Assembly (NCBI GenBank): GCA_934096705.1 | Contig: CAKOMR010000002.1 | Coordinates: 1 to 64,000, forward strand | DNA: 64,000 nucleotides | Direction: 5' to 3' | Source: an uncultured Bacilli bacterium | GTDB lineage: Bacteria; Bacillota_I; Bacilli_A; RF39; UBA660 | Shown: positions 16,557 to 25,481 of the stretch, piece by piece | Numbering within the stretch: position 1 is the stretch's first letter | Layout: every line of letters begins with the position of its first letter | Position numbers and translations under genes: made by a program | Notes under the pieces: generated by a model | The model's database searches: none | What the model saw: only the letters and a program-made list of their open reading frames with translations | Told to the model about the DNA's origin: nothing

Positions 16557-17423
16557 ATGAAGAAAGAAGAAATAAAAATTTTAGTTACTGGTGTTACTTT
16601 TGTTTTAGGATTATTTCTACTTGCAATGTGTTACCATCTGTTTTTATTACCTAATGATTTTATAACGGGTGGAACTAATGGCCTTGCCATAATATTTGAT
16701 AAGCTTTTTGGAATTGATCCAACATTTTTTCTATACATTTCAAGAATATTGCTTCTTATAATTAGTTTTATATTTTTAGGATATAAAAAAACATTACCAA
16801 CTGTTTTAGGTTCATTATTATACCCTATTATGGTAACTATTACTGAACCTATTGCTGTATCTATTATTAATCATATATATGTAAATGAAATTTTAGTATC
16901 AGTTTGCTTAGCAGGTTTTTTATATGGCGCATCTTCTGCACTAATTTATAGAACTGGATTTACTACAGGTGGTGGTGACGTAATTATGGAACTTATAAAA
17001 AAGTATGCTAAAGTATCAACAGCAGTTGCAAACTTTACATATAGTTTTATAATTTTATTATTCGGTGCATTTGTTTTTGGATTTGAAAGTTTTGTTTATG
17101 CGATTATAATTCTTTTAATAAGTAATTATTTTATTGATAAGATAACCTTAGGAGTTTCTATGAGTAAAGTATTTTTTATTTATACTAAGAAATTAAAAGA
17201 ATTAAAAGAAATAATTAATAAAGAATACGATAGTGGTATTACAGTTTTAGAAACTAAACAAGAGTTTTTACATAAAAAAGGTGAAATTTTAATGGTAGCC
17301 GTTTCAAATTTAGATTGCTATAAACTTAGGACAAGAATATTAGAGTTAGACCCAGATGCTTTCTTTGTAATAAATGATTGTTATGAAGTAAACGGTGGTA
17401 AGAAAAAAGATAGAGTGTTTTAG
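16557..17423 (+). CDS. YitT family membrane protein (DUF161 + DUF2179)
   Basis: 288 aa. Five or six membrane helices with the YitT signatures LLPNDFITGGTNGLAII and TGFTTGGGDVI, followed by a soluble C-terminal DUF2179 domain (about 210-285, GITVLETK..GEILMVAV..DAFFVINDCYEVNGG). Transport substrate is not established for the family. It lies 11 nt ahead of the amino-acid binding protein and is probably the first gene of that operon. Confidence 0.9.
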   Translation: MKKEEIKILVTGVTFVLGLFLLAMCYHLFLLPNDFITGGTNGLAIIFDKLFGIDPTFFLYISRILLLIISFIFLGYKKTLPTVLGSLLYPIMVTITEPIAVSIINHIYVNEILVSVCLAGFLYGASSALIYRTGFTTGGGDVIMELIKKYAKVSTAVANFTYSFIILLFGAFVFGFESFVYAIIILLISNYFIDKITLGVSMSKVFFIYTKKLKELKEIINKEYDSGITVLETKQEFLHKKGEILMVAVSNLDCYKLRTRILELDPDAFFVINDCYEVNGGKKKDRVF

Positions 17424-17434
17424 AAAGGTATGAT

Positions 17435-18160
17435 ATGAAAAAAAGAAAAGTATTTATTTTATTATGTTTAATTGTTTTAACTATATGTAGTTGTAAGCGA
17501 AATGATAATGAACTTATTATGGTAACAGAAGCTGGATTTGCACCATATGAATTCTATGAAAATGGCCAAATTGTAGGTGTCGATATTGAAATTGCCAAAA
17601 AAATTGCCGAAAAGTTAGGAAAAAAGTTGGTTGTAAAAGATATTTATTTTGATTCAATTATAAATGAGTTAAAATCTGGTAAGGCTGACATCGCTTTAGC
17701 GGGTATGAGTATTAATGAAGAACGAAAAAAAGAAGTTGATTTTTCCAAAGAATATATTATTTCGAATCAAGTTGTTATTGTTAAAAGTGGTAGTAATATA
17801 AAAAGTATTAATGAAATTCAAAATAAAAAAATTGCAGTACAACTGGGTAGTGTTGCTGATACTTATGTAACTAGTAATAAGGTAACAAGTGATATTGTTA
17901 GACAGAAAAAATATCTTTCAATGATTGAAGATTTAAAAAATGATAAAGTTGATTTAATAATTATGGATGAGTTGCCTGCGAAAGAAATAGTTAAAACAAA
18001 TGATAATTTAATAATTTTAAGTGGAACTGTTTTTAGTGATAGTTATGGAATAGCTGTAAAAAAAGGAAATAAGGAATTATTAGATGTAGTAAATAGTACT
18101 CTTGATGATCTAATTAAATCAGGAGAAATAGATAGTTACGTTTTGAAGTATACGAAGTAG
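17435..18160 (+). CDS. Amino-acid ABC transporter substrate-binding lipoprotein
   Basis: 241 aa class-3 periplasmic-binding-type protein. The signal peptide ends at a lipobox ICSC, giving a lipidated Cys at about residue 20. The ligand fold shows EAGFAPYEFYENGQIVGVDIEIAKKIAEKLGK, KADIALAGMSINEERKKEVDFS and IMDELPAKEIV, typical of polar amino acid (Arg/Gln/Cys class) receptors. Substrate is not decidable by eye, though the downstream arginine deiminase operon makes arginine attractive (inference). Confidence 0.9.
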   Translation: MKKRKVFILLCLIVLTICSCKRNDNELIMVTEAGFAPYEFYENGQIVGVDIEIAKKIAEKLGKKLVVKDIYFDSIINELKSGKADIALAGMSINEERKKEVDFSKEYIISNQVVIVKSGSNIKSINEIQNKKIAVQLGSVADTYVTSNKVTSDIVRQKKYLSMIEDLKNDKVDLIIMDELPAKEIVKTNDNLIILSGTVFSDSYGIAVKKGNKELLDVVNSTLDDLIKSGEIDSYVLKYTK

Positions 18161-18166
18161 GGTTAT

Positions 18167-18859
18167 ATGGAAGTGTTTAATAAAATAAAAGATAATTTAT
18201 ACTATACATTAATATATGAGGATCGTTATAAATATTTTCTAGAAGGGCTAGGAAATACTCTTATAATGGCCTTTTTTGCTTGCATAATAGGAATAATTTT
18301 AGGACTTTTATTAAGCTTAGTAATTGATTATAATGAAAAAACTGGTAAACTTACATTATTATCCAAAATTGCTAGCCTGTATATCGGAATAATAAGAGGA
18401 ACTCCATCACTTTTACAATTAATGATTATTTATTATGTTATTTTTAGAAGTGTAGATATTAGTATTATTTTAGTTGGCATTATATCATTTGGGCTAAACT
18501 CTGCTGCATATGTTTCACAAATAATTAAAAGTGGTATTATTTCTGTTCCGAGTGGGCAAGAAGAAGCTTCAAAAATGCTTGGACTAAATTATGCACAAAC
18601 AATGAGATATATCGTTATGCCACAAGCATTTAGAAATGTTATGCCCGCTTTAGGAAATGAATTTATAACATTGTTAAAAGAAACTTCAGTAGCAGGTTAT
18701 ATTGGTATTATTGAACTAACTAAAGCTTCAGATATAGTTGCATCAAGAACTTATGATTATTTCTTTCCATTATTTATTGTTGCAATAATTTATTTGATAT
18801 TAACATTAAGTTTAACTAAACTATTAAATCGCATTGAAAGGAAACTTGCTAATGATTGA
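18167..18859 (+). CDS. Amino-acid ABC transporter permease
   Basis: 230 aa HisM/GlnP-type permease. N-terminal cytoplasmic segment, then GLGNTLIMAFFACIIGIILG, IRGTPSLLQLMIIYY and the EAA loop GQEEASKMLGLNYAQTMRYIVMPQA that contacts the ATPase. Six nt after the binding-protein gene and overlapping the ATPase gene by 8 nt. Confidence 0.95.
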   Translation: MEVFNKIKDNLYYTLIYEDRYKYFLEGLGNTLIMAFFACIIGIILGLLLSLVIDYNEKTGKLTLLSKIASLYIGIIRGTPSLLQLMIIYYVIFRSVDISIILVGIISFGLNSAAYVSQIIKSGIISVPSGQEEASKMLGLNYAQTMRYIVMPQAFRNVMPALGNEFITLLKETSVAGYIGIIELTKASDIVASRTYDYFFPLFIVAIIYLILTLSLTKLLNRIERKLAND

Positions 18860-19559
18860 AATAAAAAAACTATATAAAACCTATGATAAAAAAGAAATTT
18901 TAAATAATATTAATTTAAAGATTAACGATAATGAAATTGTTTCAATAATAGGAAAAAGTGGGTGTGGAAAATCAACATTACTTAGGTGTATTTCACGTCT
19001 TGAGGATATTACTAAAGGTGAAATTCTTATTGATGGTGTAAATATAAAAAATATAAAAGAATTTTATAAGAAAGTTGGCATGGTATTTCAAAACTTTAAC
19101 TTATTTGAAAATTTAACTGTATTAGATAATTTAATACTTGCTCCAGTTAAATTAAAATTATTAAGTAAGAATGCTGCAATAAAAAAAGCTAAAGAATATT
19201 TAAAAGATATTGGTTTAAGTAGCAAAGCAAATGCTTTTCCGAAAAATTTAAGTGGTGGAGAAAAGCAAAGAGTTGCAATTATAAGAGCTTTGATGGAAAG
19301 CCCTAAAATATTATTATTTGATGAGCCTACGAGTTCTTTAGATCCCCAAATGACAAAGGAAGTTTTGGAACTTATAAAAAGGTTAAGTAATTTAGATATG
19401 ACAATTATAGTTGTTAGTCATGAGATAAATTTTATAAAAGAATTTTCGGAAAGAATTATATTTTTAGATAATAAGACTATTTTAAGTGATGATAGTGTTG
19501 AAAATACATTTAATTCTGATAATCCAATTATTCAAAATTTTTTACAAGATATAAAGTAA
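18852..19559 (+). CDS. Amino-acid ABC transporter ATP-binding protein
   Basis: 235 aa GlnQ-type ATPase. Walker A GKSGCGKST (about 33-41), Q-loop VFQNFNLF, signature LSGGEKQR, Walker B ILLFDEPTSSLDP and switch His VVSHE are intact. ATG at 18852 is preferred over an in-frame ATG at 18834 because AAAGGA lies upstream and the family starts with I.I..L.K. Completes the importer operon. Confidence 0.96.
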   Translation: MIEIKKLYKTYDKKEILNNINLKINDNEIVSIIGKSGCGKSTLLRCISRLEDITKGEILIDGVNIKNIKEFYKKVGMVFQNFNLFENLTVLDNLILAPVKLKLLSKNAAIKKAKEYLKDIGLSSKANAFPKNLSGGEKQRVAIIRALMESPKILLFDEPTSSLDPQMTKEVLELIKRLSNLDMTIIVVSHEINFIKEFSERIIFLDNKTILSDDSVENTFNSDNPIIQNFLQDIK

Positions 19560-19580
19560 TGTATAATAGAAATGATGTTA

Positions 19581-19609
19581 TAGACTTTTAAAAATTTAAA
19601 TGATATTAT
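19581..19609 (+). promoter_or_regulatory. Promoter of the arginine deiminase operon
   Basis: TAGACT (19581-19586), 17 bp, TATTAT (19604-19609) with extended TGA. A further TATAAT lies at 19613-19618 without a -35. No ArgR or CRE box is recognisable with certainty. Confidence 0.6.
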
Positions 19610-19629
19610 TATTATAATAAGGAGATGAT

Positions 19630-20862
19630 ATGATGGTTCACGTTACTAGTGAAATAAAAAAATTAAAAAAAGTTTTAGTTCATAGACCTGGCAAAGAATT
19701 ATTAAATTTAACGCCAGATACTCTTGGTAGATTACTTTTTGACGATATTCCATATCTCAAAGATGCGATTCAAGAACATGATGAATTTTGTCAAATATTA
19801 AGAGACAATGATGTTGAAGTAGTATATCTTGAAGATTTAATGGCAGAAACTTTAGACTACAATCCACAAATTAAGCCCTCATTTATTAGACAATTTATAT
19901 ATGAGGCAGGAGTTAAAACACCTAAGTACAAAGATTTATTATTTGAATATCTAATGAGTTACACGAATAATAAAGCATTAGTTTTAAAAACTATGGAAGG
20001 TATTAAAGTATCTGAAGTTCATAGAAATAAAAGGGATATTGAAAATTCTTTAGTTGATCAAATTAGTGAAGAAACTAAGTTTTTAGCTGAGCCAATGCCA
20101 AATTTATATTTTACAAGGGATCCATTTGCATCAGTTGGTGATGGAATTATACTTAATAAAATGTATTCTGTAACAAGAAGTAGAGAAACTATTTATGCAT
20201 ATTATATTTTCAATTATCATCCAGATTATATGGATAAAGTTGAAAAATTCTATGATAGAGAAAATCCATTTAGTATCGAGGGTGGAGACGTACTTAATTT
20301 AAATGAGCATACTTTAGCAATTGGTATTTCTCAAAGAACAAGCGCTGAAGCAATTGATTTAGTAAGTAAAAATATGTTTAATAATCCTAATTGTAAAATT
20401 GATACAATTTTAGCATTTAAAATACCTGAATGCCGTGCATTTATGCATTTAGATACAGTATTTACACAAATTGATGTTGATAAATTTACTTATCATCCAG
20501 GAATTATGGATACATTAGAAGTTTTTGAAATAACAAATAATGAAGATAATCCTGATGAAGTTAAAGTAATTAAAAAACAAGGCTCACTTGAGGCAATTTT
20601 AGAAGAATATTTGGGAATTGATATTACGCTTATTCCATGTGCTGGTGGAGATAAAATTGCATCAGAAAGAGAACAATGGAATGATGGAACAAATACTCTT
20701 GCAATTGCTCCGGGCGTAGTAGTTGTTTATAATAGGAATAACATAACAAATGAAGTATTAAGAGAAAAAGGCATTAAAGTAATAGAAATGAACAGTGCCG
20801 AATTATCTCGTGGTCGTGGAGGTCCTAGATGTATGAGCATGCCACTTGAAAGAGAGGATTAA
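19630..20862 (+). CDS. arcA: Arginine deiminase
   Basis: Hydrolyses arginine to citrulline and ammonia, first step of the ADI pathway. Motifs: VHRPG near the N-terminus, LYFTRDPFASVGDG, SIEGGDVL, ECRAFMHLDTVFTQID and the C-terminal catalytic-Cys motif GRGGPRCMSMP. 410 aa is standard. Two tandem ATGs (19630, 19633) both fit the AAGGAG SD. First gene of arcA-arcB-arcC-transporter; arcB starts on the base after its stop. Confidence 0.97.
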   Translation: MMVHVTSEIKKLKKVLVHRPGKELLNLTPDTLGRLLFDDIPYLKDAIQEHDEFCQILRDNDVEVVYLEDLMAETLDYNPQIKPSFIRQFIYEAGVKTPKYKDLLFEYLMSYTNNKALVLKTMEGIKVSEVHRNKRDIENSLVDQISEETKFLAEPMPNLYFTRDPFASVGDGIILNKMYSVTRSRETIYAYYIFNYHPDYMDKVEKFYDRENPFSIEGGDVLNLNEHTLAIGISQRTSAEAIDLVSKNMFNNPNCKIDTILAFKIPECRAFMHLDTVFTQIDVDKFTYHPGIMDTLEVFEITNNEDNPDEVKVIKKQGSLEAILEEYLGIDITLIPCAGGDKIASEREQWNDGTNTLAIAPGVVVVYNRNNITNEVLREKGIKVIEMNSAELSRGRGGPRCMSMPLERED

Positions 20863-21861
20863 ATGAATTTAAAAGACAGAGATTTTTTAAAACTACTTGA
20901 TTATTCTAGTGATGAAATAAGATATTTACTTGAATTATCTAAAGAATTTAAAGAAAAAAAACATAATAAAGTTCCTCATAAATATTTAGAAGGGAAAAAT
21001 ATTGCAATAATTTTTGAAAAAGATTCGACAAGAACTAGATGCTCATTTGAAGTAGCTGCATATGATTTGGGAATGCATGTTACTTATCTTGGACCAACAG
21101 GTTCACAAATGGGTAAAAAAGAAAGTATTGAGGATACCGCAAGAGTATTATGTAGAATTTATGATGGAATTGAATACCGTGGATTTGATCAGAATATTGT
21201 TGAAACTTTAGCAAAATATTCAAGCGTTCCAGTATGGAATGGTTTAACAAATGAATTTCATCCAACACAAATGTTAGCTGATTTTATGACAATTGAAGAA
21301 GAATTTGGTTCTTTACAAGGAAAAAAATTAGTATTTTGTGGAGATGCTAGAAATAATGTAGCAAATTCATTAATGGTAGCTAGTGCAAAATTGGGTGTTA
21401 ATTTTGTATGTTGTGCTCCAAAAGATTTATGGCCTGAAGAAGAATTAACTCAAAAATGCAAGGAAATAGCTAAAGAAAATGGTTGTACAATAGAAAGAAC
21501 TGAAGATATAATGGAAGGTACTAAAAATGCGGACGCATTATATACGGATGTTTGGGTTTCTATGGGAGAACCTATGGAAAAATGGGCTGAGAGAATTAAT
21601 TATTTAAAAGGTTATCAAATTAATCAAAAAGTCATGGATAATGCAAATCCTAATGCAATATTTTTACATTGTTTACCATCATTTCATGATTTAAATACAT
21701 CTATAGGAAAAGATATTTATGAAAAATTTGGTATTCCAGAGATGGAAGTAACTGATGAAGTATTTAATGGCAGTCATTCTAGAGTTTTTGAGGAAGCTGA
21801 AAATAGAATGCATACTATTAAAGCTGTAATTTATACTACTTTAAAGGACAAAGATGAGTAA
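20863..21861 (+). CDS. arcB: Ornithine carbamoyltransferase (catabolic)
   Basis: Phosphorolyses citrulline to ornithine and carbamoyl phosphate in this context. Carbamoyl-phosphate motif STRTRCSFE (about 55-63), DARNNVANSLMVA and the ornithine-binding HCLPSFHD (usually HCLPAFHD; the Ala-to-Ser change is conservative). 332 aa. Overlaps arcC by 8 nt. A biosynthetic role is unlikely because no arginine biosynthesis gene is present. Confidence 0.96.
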   Translation: MNLKDRDFLKLLDYSSDEIRYLLELSKEFKEKKHNKVPHKYLEGKNIAIIFEKDSTRTRCSFEVAAYDLGMHVTYLGPTGSQMGKKESIEDTARVLCRIYDGIEYRGFDQNIVETLAKYSSVPVWNGLTNEFHPTQMLADFMTIEEEFGSLQGKKLVFCGDARNNVANSLMVASAKLGVNFVCCAPKDLWPEEELTQKCKEIAKENGCTIERTEDIMEGTKNADALYTDVWVSMGEPMEKWAERINYLKGYQINQKVMDNANPNAIFLHCLPSFHDLNTSIGKDIYEKFGIPEMEVTDEVFNGSHSRVFEEAENRMHTIKAVIYTTLKDKDE

Positions 21862-22789
21862 GATTGTGATTGCCTTAGGTGGTAATGCATTAGGCAAAAC
21901 CCCTGAAGAACAACAATTATTAGTAAAAAAAGCTGCGGATATAATAGTTTCTATTGCTAAAGAAAATGATGTAATAGTAACTCATGGCAATGGTCCACAA
22001 GTTGGAATGATAAATAATGCATTTGAATATGCAAGTAAGTTTGATATAGCGCCACTTATGCCATTTGCAGAATGTGGAGCTATGAGTCAAGGATATATTG
22101 GGTATCATTTGCAAAATGCTATAAATGAAAAGTTAAAAGAAAACAATATATCTAAAAAATGTGCAACAGTCATTACTCAGGTTGAAGTTGATGAAAATGA
22201 TAAGGCTTTCACTAATCCAACTAAGCCTGTAGGAATGTTTTATACCAAAGAAGAAGCTGAAAAACTTGCTTCATCTAATGGTTATAAATATGTTGAAGAT
22301 TCTGGTAGAGGTTACAGAAGAGTTGTGCCTTCTCCTAAACCTATTAGAATCTTAGAGCAAGATATTGTAAGTACTCTTGCTGACAATGGTAATATAGTTA
22401 TTACTGTTGGTGGTGGCGGTGTGCCAGTAGTGAAAGATGGTCTTGGTTACAAAGGCGTTGCTGCTGTAATTGACAAAGACTTTGCAAGTAGCAAACTTGC
22501 AGGAAATATCAAAGCAGATATATTACTTATATTAACTGCTGTTGATAAGGTTTATATTAATTTTAATAAAGATAATCAAACTGCTTTAGATGAAATTGAT
22601 GTTGAATCTTTGAATACATATATTGAAAATAACGAATTTGCTAGTGGTAGTATGCTTCCTAAAATTAATGCCTGTATTAATTTCTTAGAGGAAAATAATA
22701 ATGGCAAAGCTATAATTGCTTCTTTAAGTGAAGGTTTAGAAGCAATTAATGGTACTAAAGGCACAAAAATTATTTATAGGAGGAAATAA
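21854..22789 (+). CDS. arcC: Carbamate kinase
   Basis: Converts carbamoyl phosphate and ADP to ATP, CO2 and ammonia, the energy-yielding step of the ADI pathway. Signatures: IVIALGGNALGKTPEEQ, VTHGNGPQVG, FAECGAMSQGYIGYHLQ, VTVGGGGVPV-type glycine-rich segment and TAVDKVYINF with C-terminal SGSMLPKI. 311 aa is standard. Confidence 0.97.
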   Translation: MSKIVIALGGNALGKTPEEQQLLVKKAADIIVSIAKENDVIVTHGNGPQVGMINNAFEYASKFDIAPLMPFAECGAMSQGYIGYHLQNAINEKLKENNISKKCATVITQVEVDENDKAFTNPTKPVGMFYTKEEAEKLASSNGYKYVEDSGRGYRRVVPSPKPIRILEQDIVSTLADNGNIVITVGGGGVPVVKDGLGYKGVAAVIDKDFASSKLAGNIKADILLILTAVDKVYINFNKDNQTALDEIDVESLNTYIENNEFASGSMLPKINACINFLEENNNGKAIIASLSEGLEAINGTKGTKIIYRRK

Positions 22790-22791
22790 AA

Positions 22792-24252
22792 GTGGCTAAA
22801 AAGAATAAAAAGAAGTTTTCAATGACCGCCTTCACAATTATATTCTTAATTATAATTGCAATTGCCATTGTTTCACATATTTTACCTTCAGCTCAATTTG
22901 AGGGAGAAAATATTGTTAATGGTACAGGCGTTGTTGGAGCAAAATTTTCAGATTTTTTACTATCACCAATTTTAGGTTTTGAAGATGCCGCAGATGTTAG
23001 TATATTTATTCTAGTGCTTGGTGGATTTTTAGCAATTATTGCTAAAAGTGGAGCTCTTGAAACAGGAATAAAAGTATTAGTTAATAAATTAAAAGGTAAA
23101 GAACTAGTTTTAATACCAATTTTAATGTTCATCTTCTCAATTGGTGGTACAACTTATGGAATGCTTGAAGAAACAGTTGCATTCTATGGACTTCTATCAT
23201 TTACAATGGTAGCAGCCGGCATGGATACAATCGTAGCATCAGCAACAATCTTACTAGGTGCTGGTGTAGGTGTTCTTGGTTCAACAATTAACCCATTTGC
23301 TGTAGGTGCTGCAGTTAGTGCATTACCTGAGGGTATAACAGTTAATCAAGGAACAATAATTTTATTAGGTTGTATTTTATGGTTAGTTTCTTATATTATT
23401 GCAGTAGCTATTGTTTTAAATTATGCTGCAAAAGTGAAAGCCGATAAAGGATCTACATTCCTTTCATTACAAGAACAAAAGCAAATGGAAAAACATTATG
23501 CTAAGGAAGACTTTGTAAATAAAGATGCAAAATTAACTACAAGACAAAAAATTATATTAATATTATTTGCCTTAACATTTGTAGTAATGATTATTGGATT
23601 TATACCTTGGGTTGACTTTGGTGTAATTTCAGCTGATGTTGCGGATGCAGGAACTCATTGGTCAGCATTCTTAACAGGTAACTGTTTTGGTTATTGGTAT
23701 TTCGAAGACGCTGCGGCTTGGTTCTTCATAATGGCAATCATAATTGGTATTGTAGGGAAATTTAAAGAAAAAGATTTCGTTGATACTTTCTTAGATGGTG
23801 CTGCAGATATCTTAAGCGTAGTTTTAATAATTGCAGTAGCAAGAGGTGCTTCAGTACTTATGAAAACTACATACTTAGATAACTATATAATTTATAATGC
23901 TGCCGACGCACTTAAGAATATGCCAGCAATTTTATATGCACCATTGAACTTTATATTACACATTTTCTTATCAATATTAGTTCCATCATCATCTGGTATT
24001 GCAACACTTTCTACACCTATTATGGGACCTTTAACTCAACAATTAGGTTTCTCTGTGGAAACAAATGTTATGATACTTGTTGCTGCAAATGGACTAGTAA
24101 ACTTAATAACACCAACATGTGGTGCAATAATGGGTGGTCTTGCTTTAGCTAGAGTTGAGTATTCAACATGGTTTAAATGGGCTTTCAAAATAGTTGCTTT
24201 AATAGGCTTAGCGGCAATGGTTGTACTTACTATTGCAATGTGCGTATTATAA
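22792..24252 (+). CDS. YfcC-family basic amino acid / arginine-ornithine antiporter
   Basis: 486 aa with about 12 predicted helices, of the YfcC/C4-dicarboxylate-carrier-like family frequently found in arc operons where it exchanges arginine for ornithine. Conserved segments include GGTTYGMLEETVAFY, GVGVLGSTINPFAVGAA, VPSSSGIATLSTPIMGPL and ANGLVNLITPTCG. Starts with GTG behind an AGGAGG SD, 2 nt after arcC. The exchange role is inferred from family and context. Confidence 0.9.
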   Translation: MAKKNKKKFSMTAFTIIFLIIIAIAIVSHILPSAQFEGENIVNGTGVVGAKFSDFLLSPILGFEDAADVSIFILVLGGFLAIIAKSGALETGIKVLVNKLKGKELVLIPILMFIFSIGGTTYGMLEETVAFYGLLSFTMVAAGMDTIVASATILLGAGVGVLGSTINPFAVGAAVSALPEGITVNQGTIILLGCILWLVSYIIAVAIVLNYAAKVKADKGSTFLSLQEQKQMEKHYAKEDFVNKDAKLTTRQKIILILFALTFVVMIIGFIPWVDFGVISADVADAGTHWSAFLTGNCFGYWYFEDAAAWFFIMAIIIGIVGKFKEKDFVDTFLDGAADILSVVLIIAVARGASVLMKTTYLDNYIIYNAADALKNMPAILYAPLNFILHIFLSILVPSSSGIATLSTPIMGPLTQQLGFSVETNVMILVAANGLVNLITPTCGAIMGGLALARVEYSTWFKWAFKIVALIGLAAMVVLTIAMCVL

Positions 24253-24272
24253 ACAAAATAAATTAATTAACA

Positions 24273-24306
24273 AAAAACTTCTCATAATTAAATGTGAGAA
24301 GTTTTT
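24273..24306 (+). terminator. Terminator of the arc operon
   Basis: 12-bp stem AAAAACTTCTCA (24273-24284) / TGAGAAGTTTTT (24295-24306), 10-nt loop. Its symmetric A/T flanks may let it serve the convergent membrane-protein gene too. Confidence 0.85.
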
Positions 24307-24317
24307 AAATGTTTATA

Positions 24318-24680
24318 TTATGAAAAAATTACAATGATACTAAATGCTATAACTATTAAAGTAATAAATAGATTTATAAGATTAATTATGTATAAAATAA
24401 GTCTTTTTTTATCAACATATCCTTCGAATGTATTATAATCTTTGATTGCATCAATACTTCTTTTTATTGCGAGTAATTGAAGTGGCCCTAAAGTAAACAA
24501 AACGATTTTAATATCAAAATATTCAGAAAAATATTTACCATTTGAAAGTTTATAACCAGTACTAGTTAAATATGTAGTAGTGATAATAATTATGTGAAAT
24601 ATTGTAGAATAGACACTTGTCCAAAGTGAATCATAATAACCATCTCTTGCAGTATGTATTTTAATATTTTTATTTTCCAT
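24318..24680 (-). CDS. Hypothetical three-helix membrane protein
   Basis: 120 aa, unrecognised. A 20-residue polar N-terminus (IHTARDGYYDSLWTS) precedes three predicted helices at about 22-42, 58-72 and 95-119. The gene is single, between the arc operon and ftsE. No SD is present; a good promoter ends 6 nt before the ATG, so translation from a leaderless mRNA is likely. Function unknown. Confidence 0.6.
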   Translation of the reverse strand: MENKNIKIHTARDGYYDSLWTSVYSTIFHIIIITTTYLTSTGYKLSNGKYFSEYFDIKIVLFTLGPLQLLAIKRSIDAIKDYNTFEGYVDKKRLILYIINLINLFITLIVIAFSIIVIFS

Positions 24681-24686
24681 AACTTT

Positions 24687-24715
24687 ATTGTATTGGAATT
24701 AGTAAAAAATGTAAA
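24687..24715 (-). promoter_or_regulatory. Promoter with leaderless geometry
   Basis: Minus strand TTTACA (24715-24710), 17 bp, TACAAT (24692-24687), 6 nt, then ATG at 24680. The predicted +1 is the A of the ATG. Confidence 0.65.
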
Positions 24716-24729
24716 TAGGACTTGGTTAA

Positions 24730-24758
24730 TTTACATATGACAAAGTTCGTGATATAAT
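24730..24758 (+). promoter_or_regulatory. Promoter of the ftsEX operon
   Basis: TTTACA (24730-24735), 17 bp, TATAAT (24753-24758) with extended TGA. Confidence 0.8.
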
Positions 24759-24779
24759 TTATCATATAATGGAGGATGT

Positions 24780-25481
24780 ATGAAGTTCATTGATTTTAAG
24801 GATGTTACAAAAACATATAACAATGGTATTACTGCTTGTGCAGACATGACTGTCCAAATTGATAAGGGAGAATTTGTATTTGTTATTGGGCTTACTGCAA
24901 GTGGAAAATCAACTTTTGTTAAAATGCTATATAGAGAGGAGAAGCCAACAAAAGGAACTGTAATGGTTGGCGGTGTTAACGTTGGAAAACTTAGAAATAG
25001 AAAAGTATATAAATTCAGAAGGAAAGTAGGAATAGTTTTTCAAGATTTTAAACTTTTACCAACACTTACAGCATATGAAAATGTTGCTTTTGCTTTAGAG
25101 TGTGTTGGTGCAAAAGGTAGTGAAATTAGACCAAAAGTTTTAAAAGCGCTTGAAAGAGTAGGCTTAAAAGATAAAGTGCGAAGTTTTCCTAAAGAACTTT
25201 CTGGTGGAGAGCAACAAAGAGTGTGTCTTGCTAGAGCCATTGTAAATGAACCTAAACTATTAATTTGTGATGAACCGACAGGAAACTTGGATCCACAAAC
25301 AAGTAAAGAAATAATGGATGTTATTGATAATATTAATAAAGAATTAGGAACAACTGTCATTATGGCGACACATGATAAGGAAATTGTTGATAGAATGAAA
25401 AGAAGAGTTCTTGTTATTAACAATGGAATGTTAGTTGGTGATTATAAGAAAGGAAGTTATAAGGCAAGTGAAAGCAATTAG
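24780..25481 (+). CDS. ftsE: Cell division ATP-binding protein FtsE
   Basis: ATPase of the FtsEX complex that activates peptidoglycan hydrolases at the membrane. Signature LSGGEQQR, Walker B LLICDEPTGNLDP and the FtsE-specific MLYREEKPTKG after the P-loop are clear. The P-loop reads GLTASGKST, where most FtsE proteins have GPSGAGKST; it still fits GxxxxGK[ST]. 233 aa. GGAGG SD; overlaps ftsX. Confidence 0.95.
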   Translation: MKFIDFKDVTKTYNNGITACADMTVQIDKGEFVFVIGLTASGKSTFVKMLYREEKPTKGTVMVGGVNVGKLRNRKVYKFRRKVGIVFQDFKLLPTLTAYENVAFALECVGAKGSEIRPKVLKALERVGLKDKVRSFPKELSGGEQQRVCLARAIVNEPKLLICDEPTGNLDPQTSKEIMDVIDNINKELGTTVIMATHDKEIVDRMKRRVLVINNGMLVGDYKKGSYKASESN

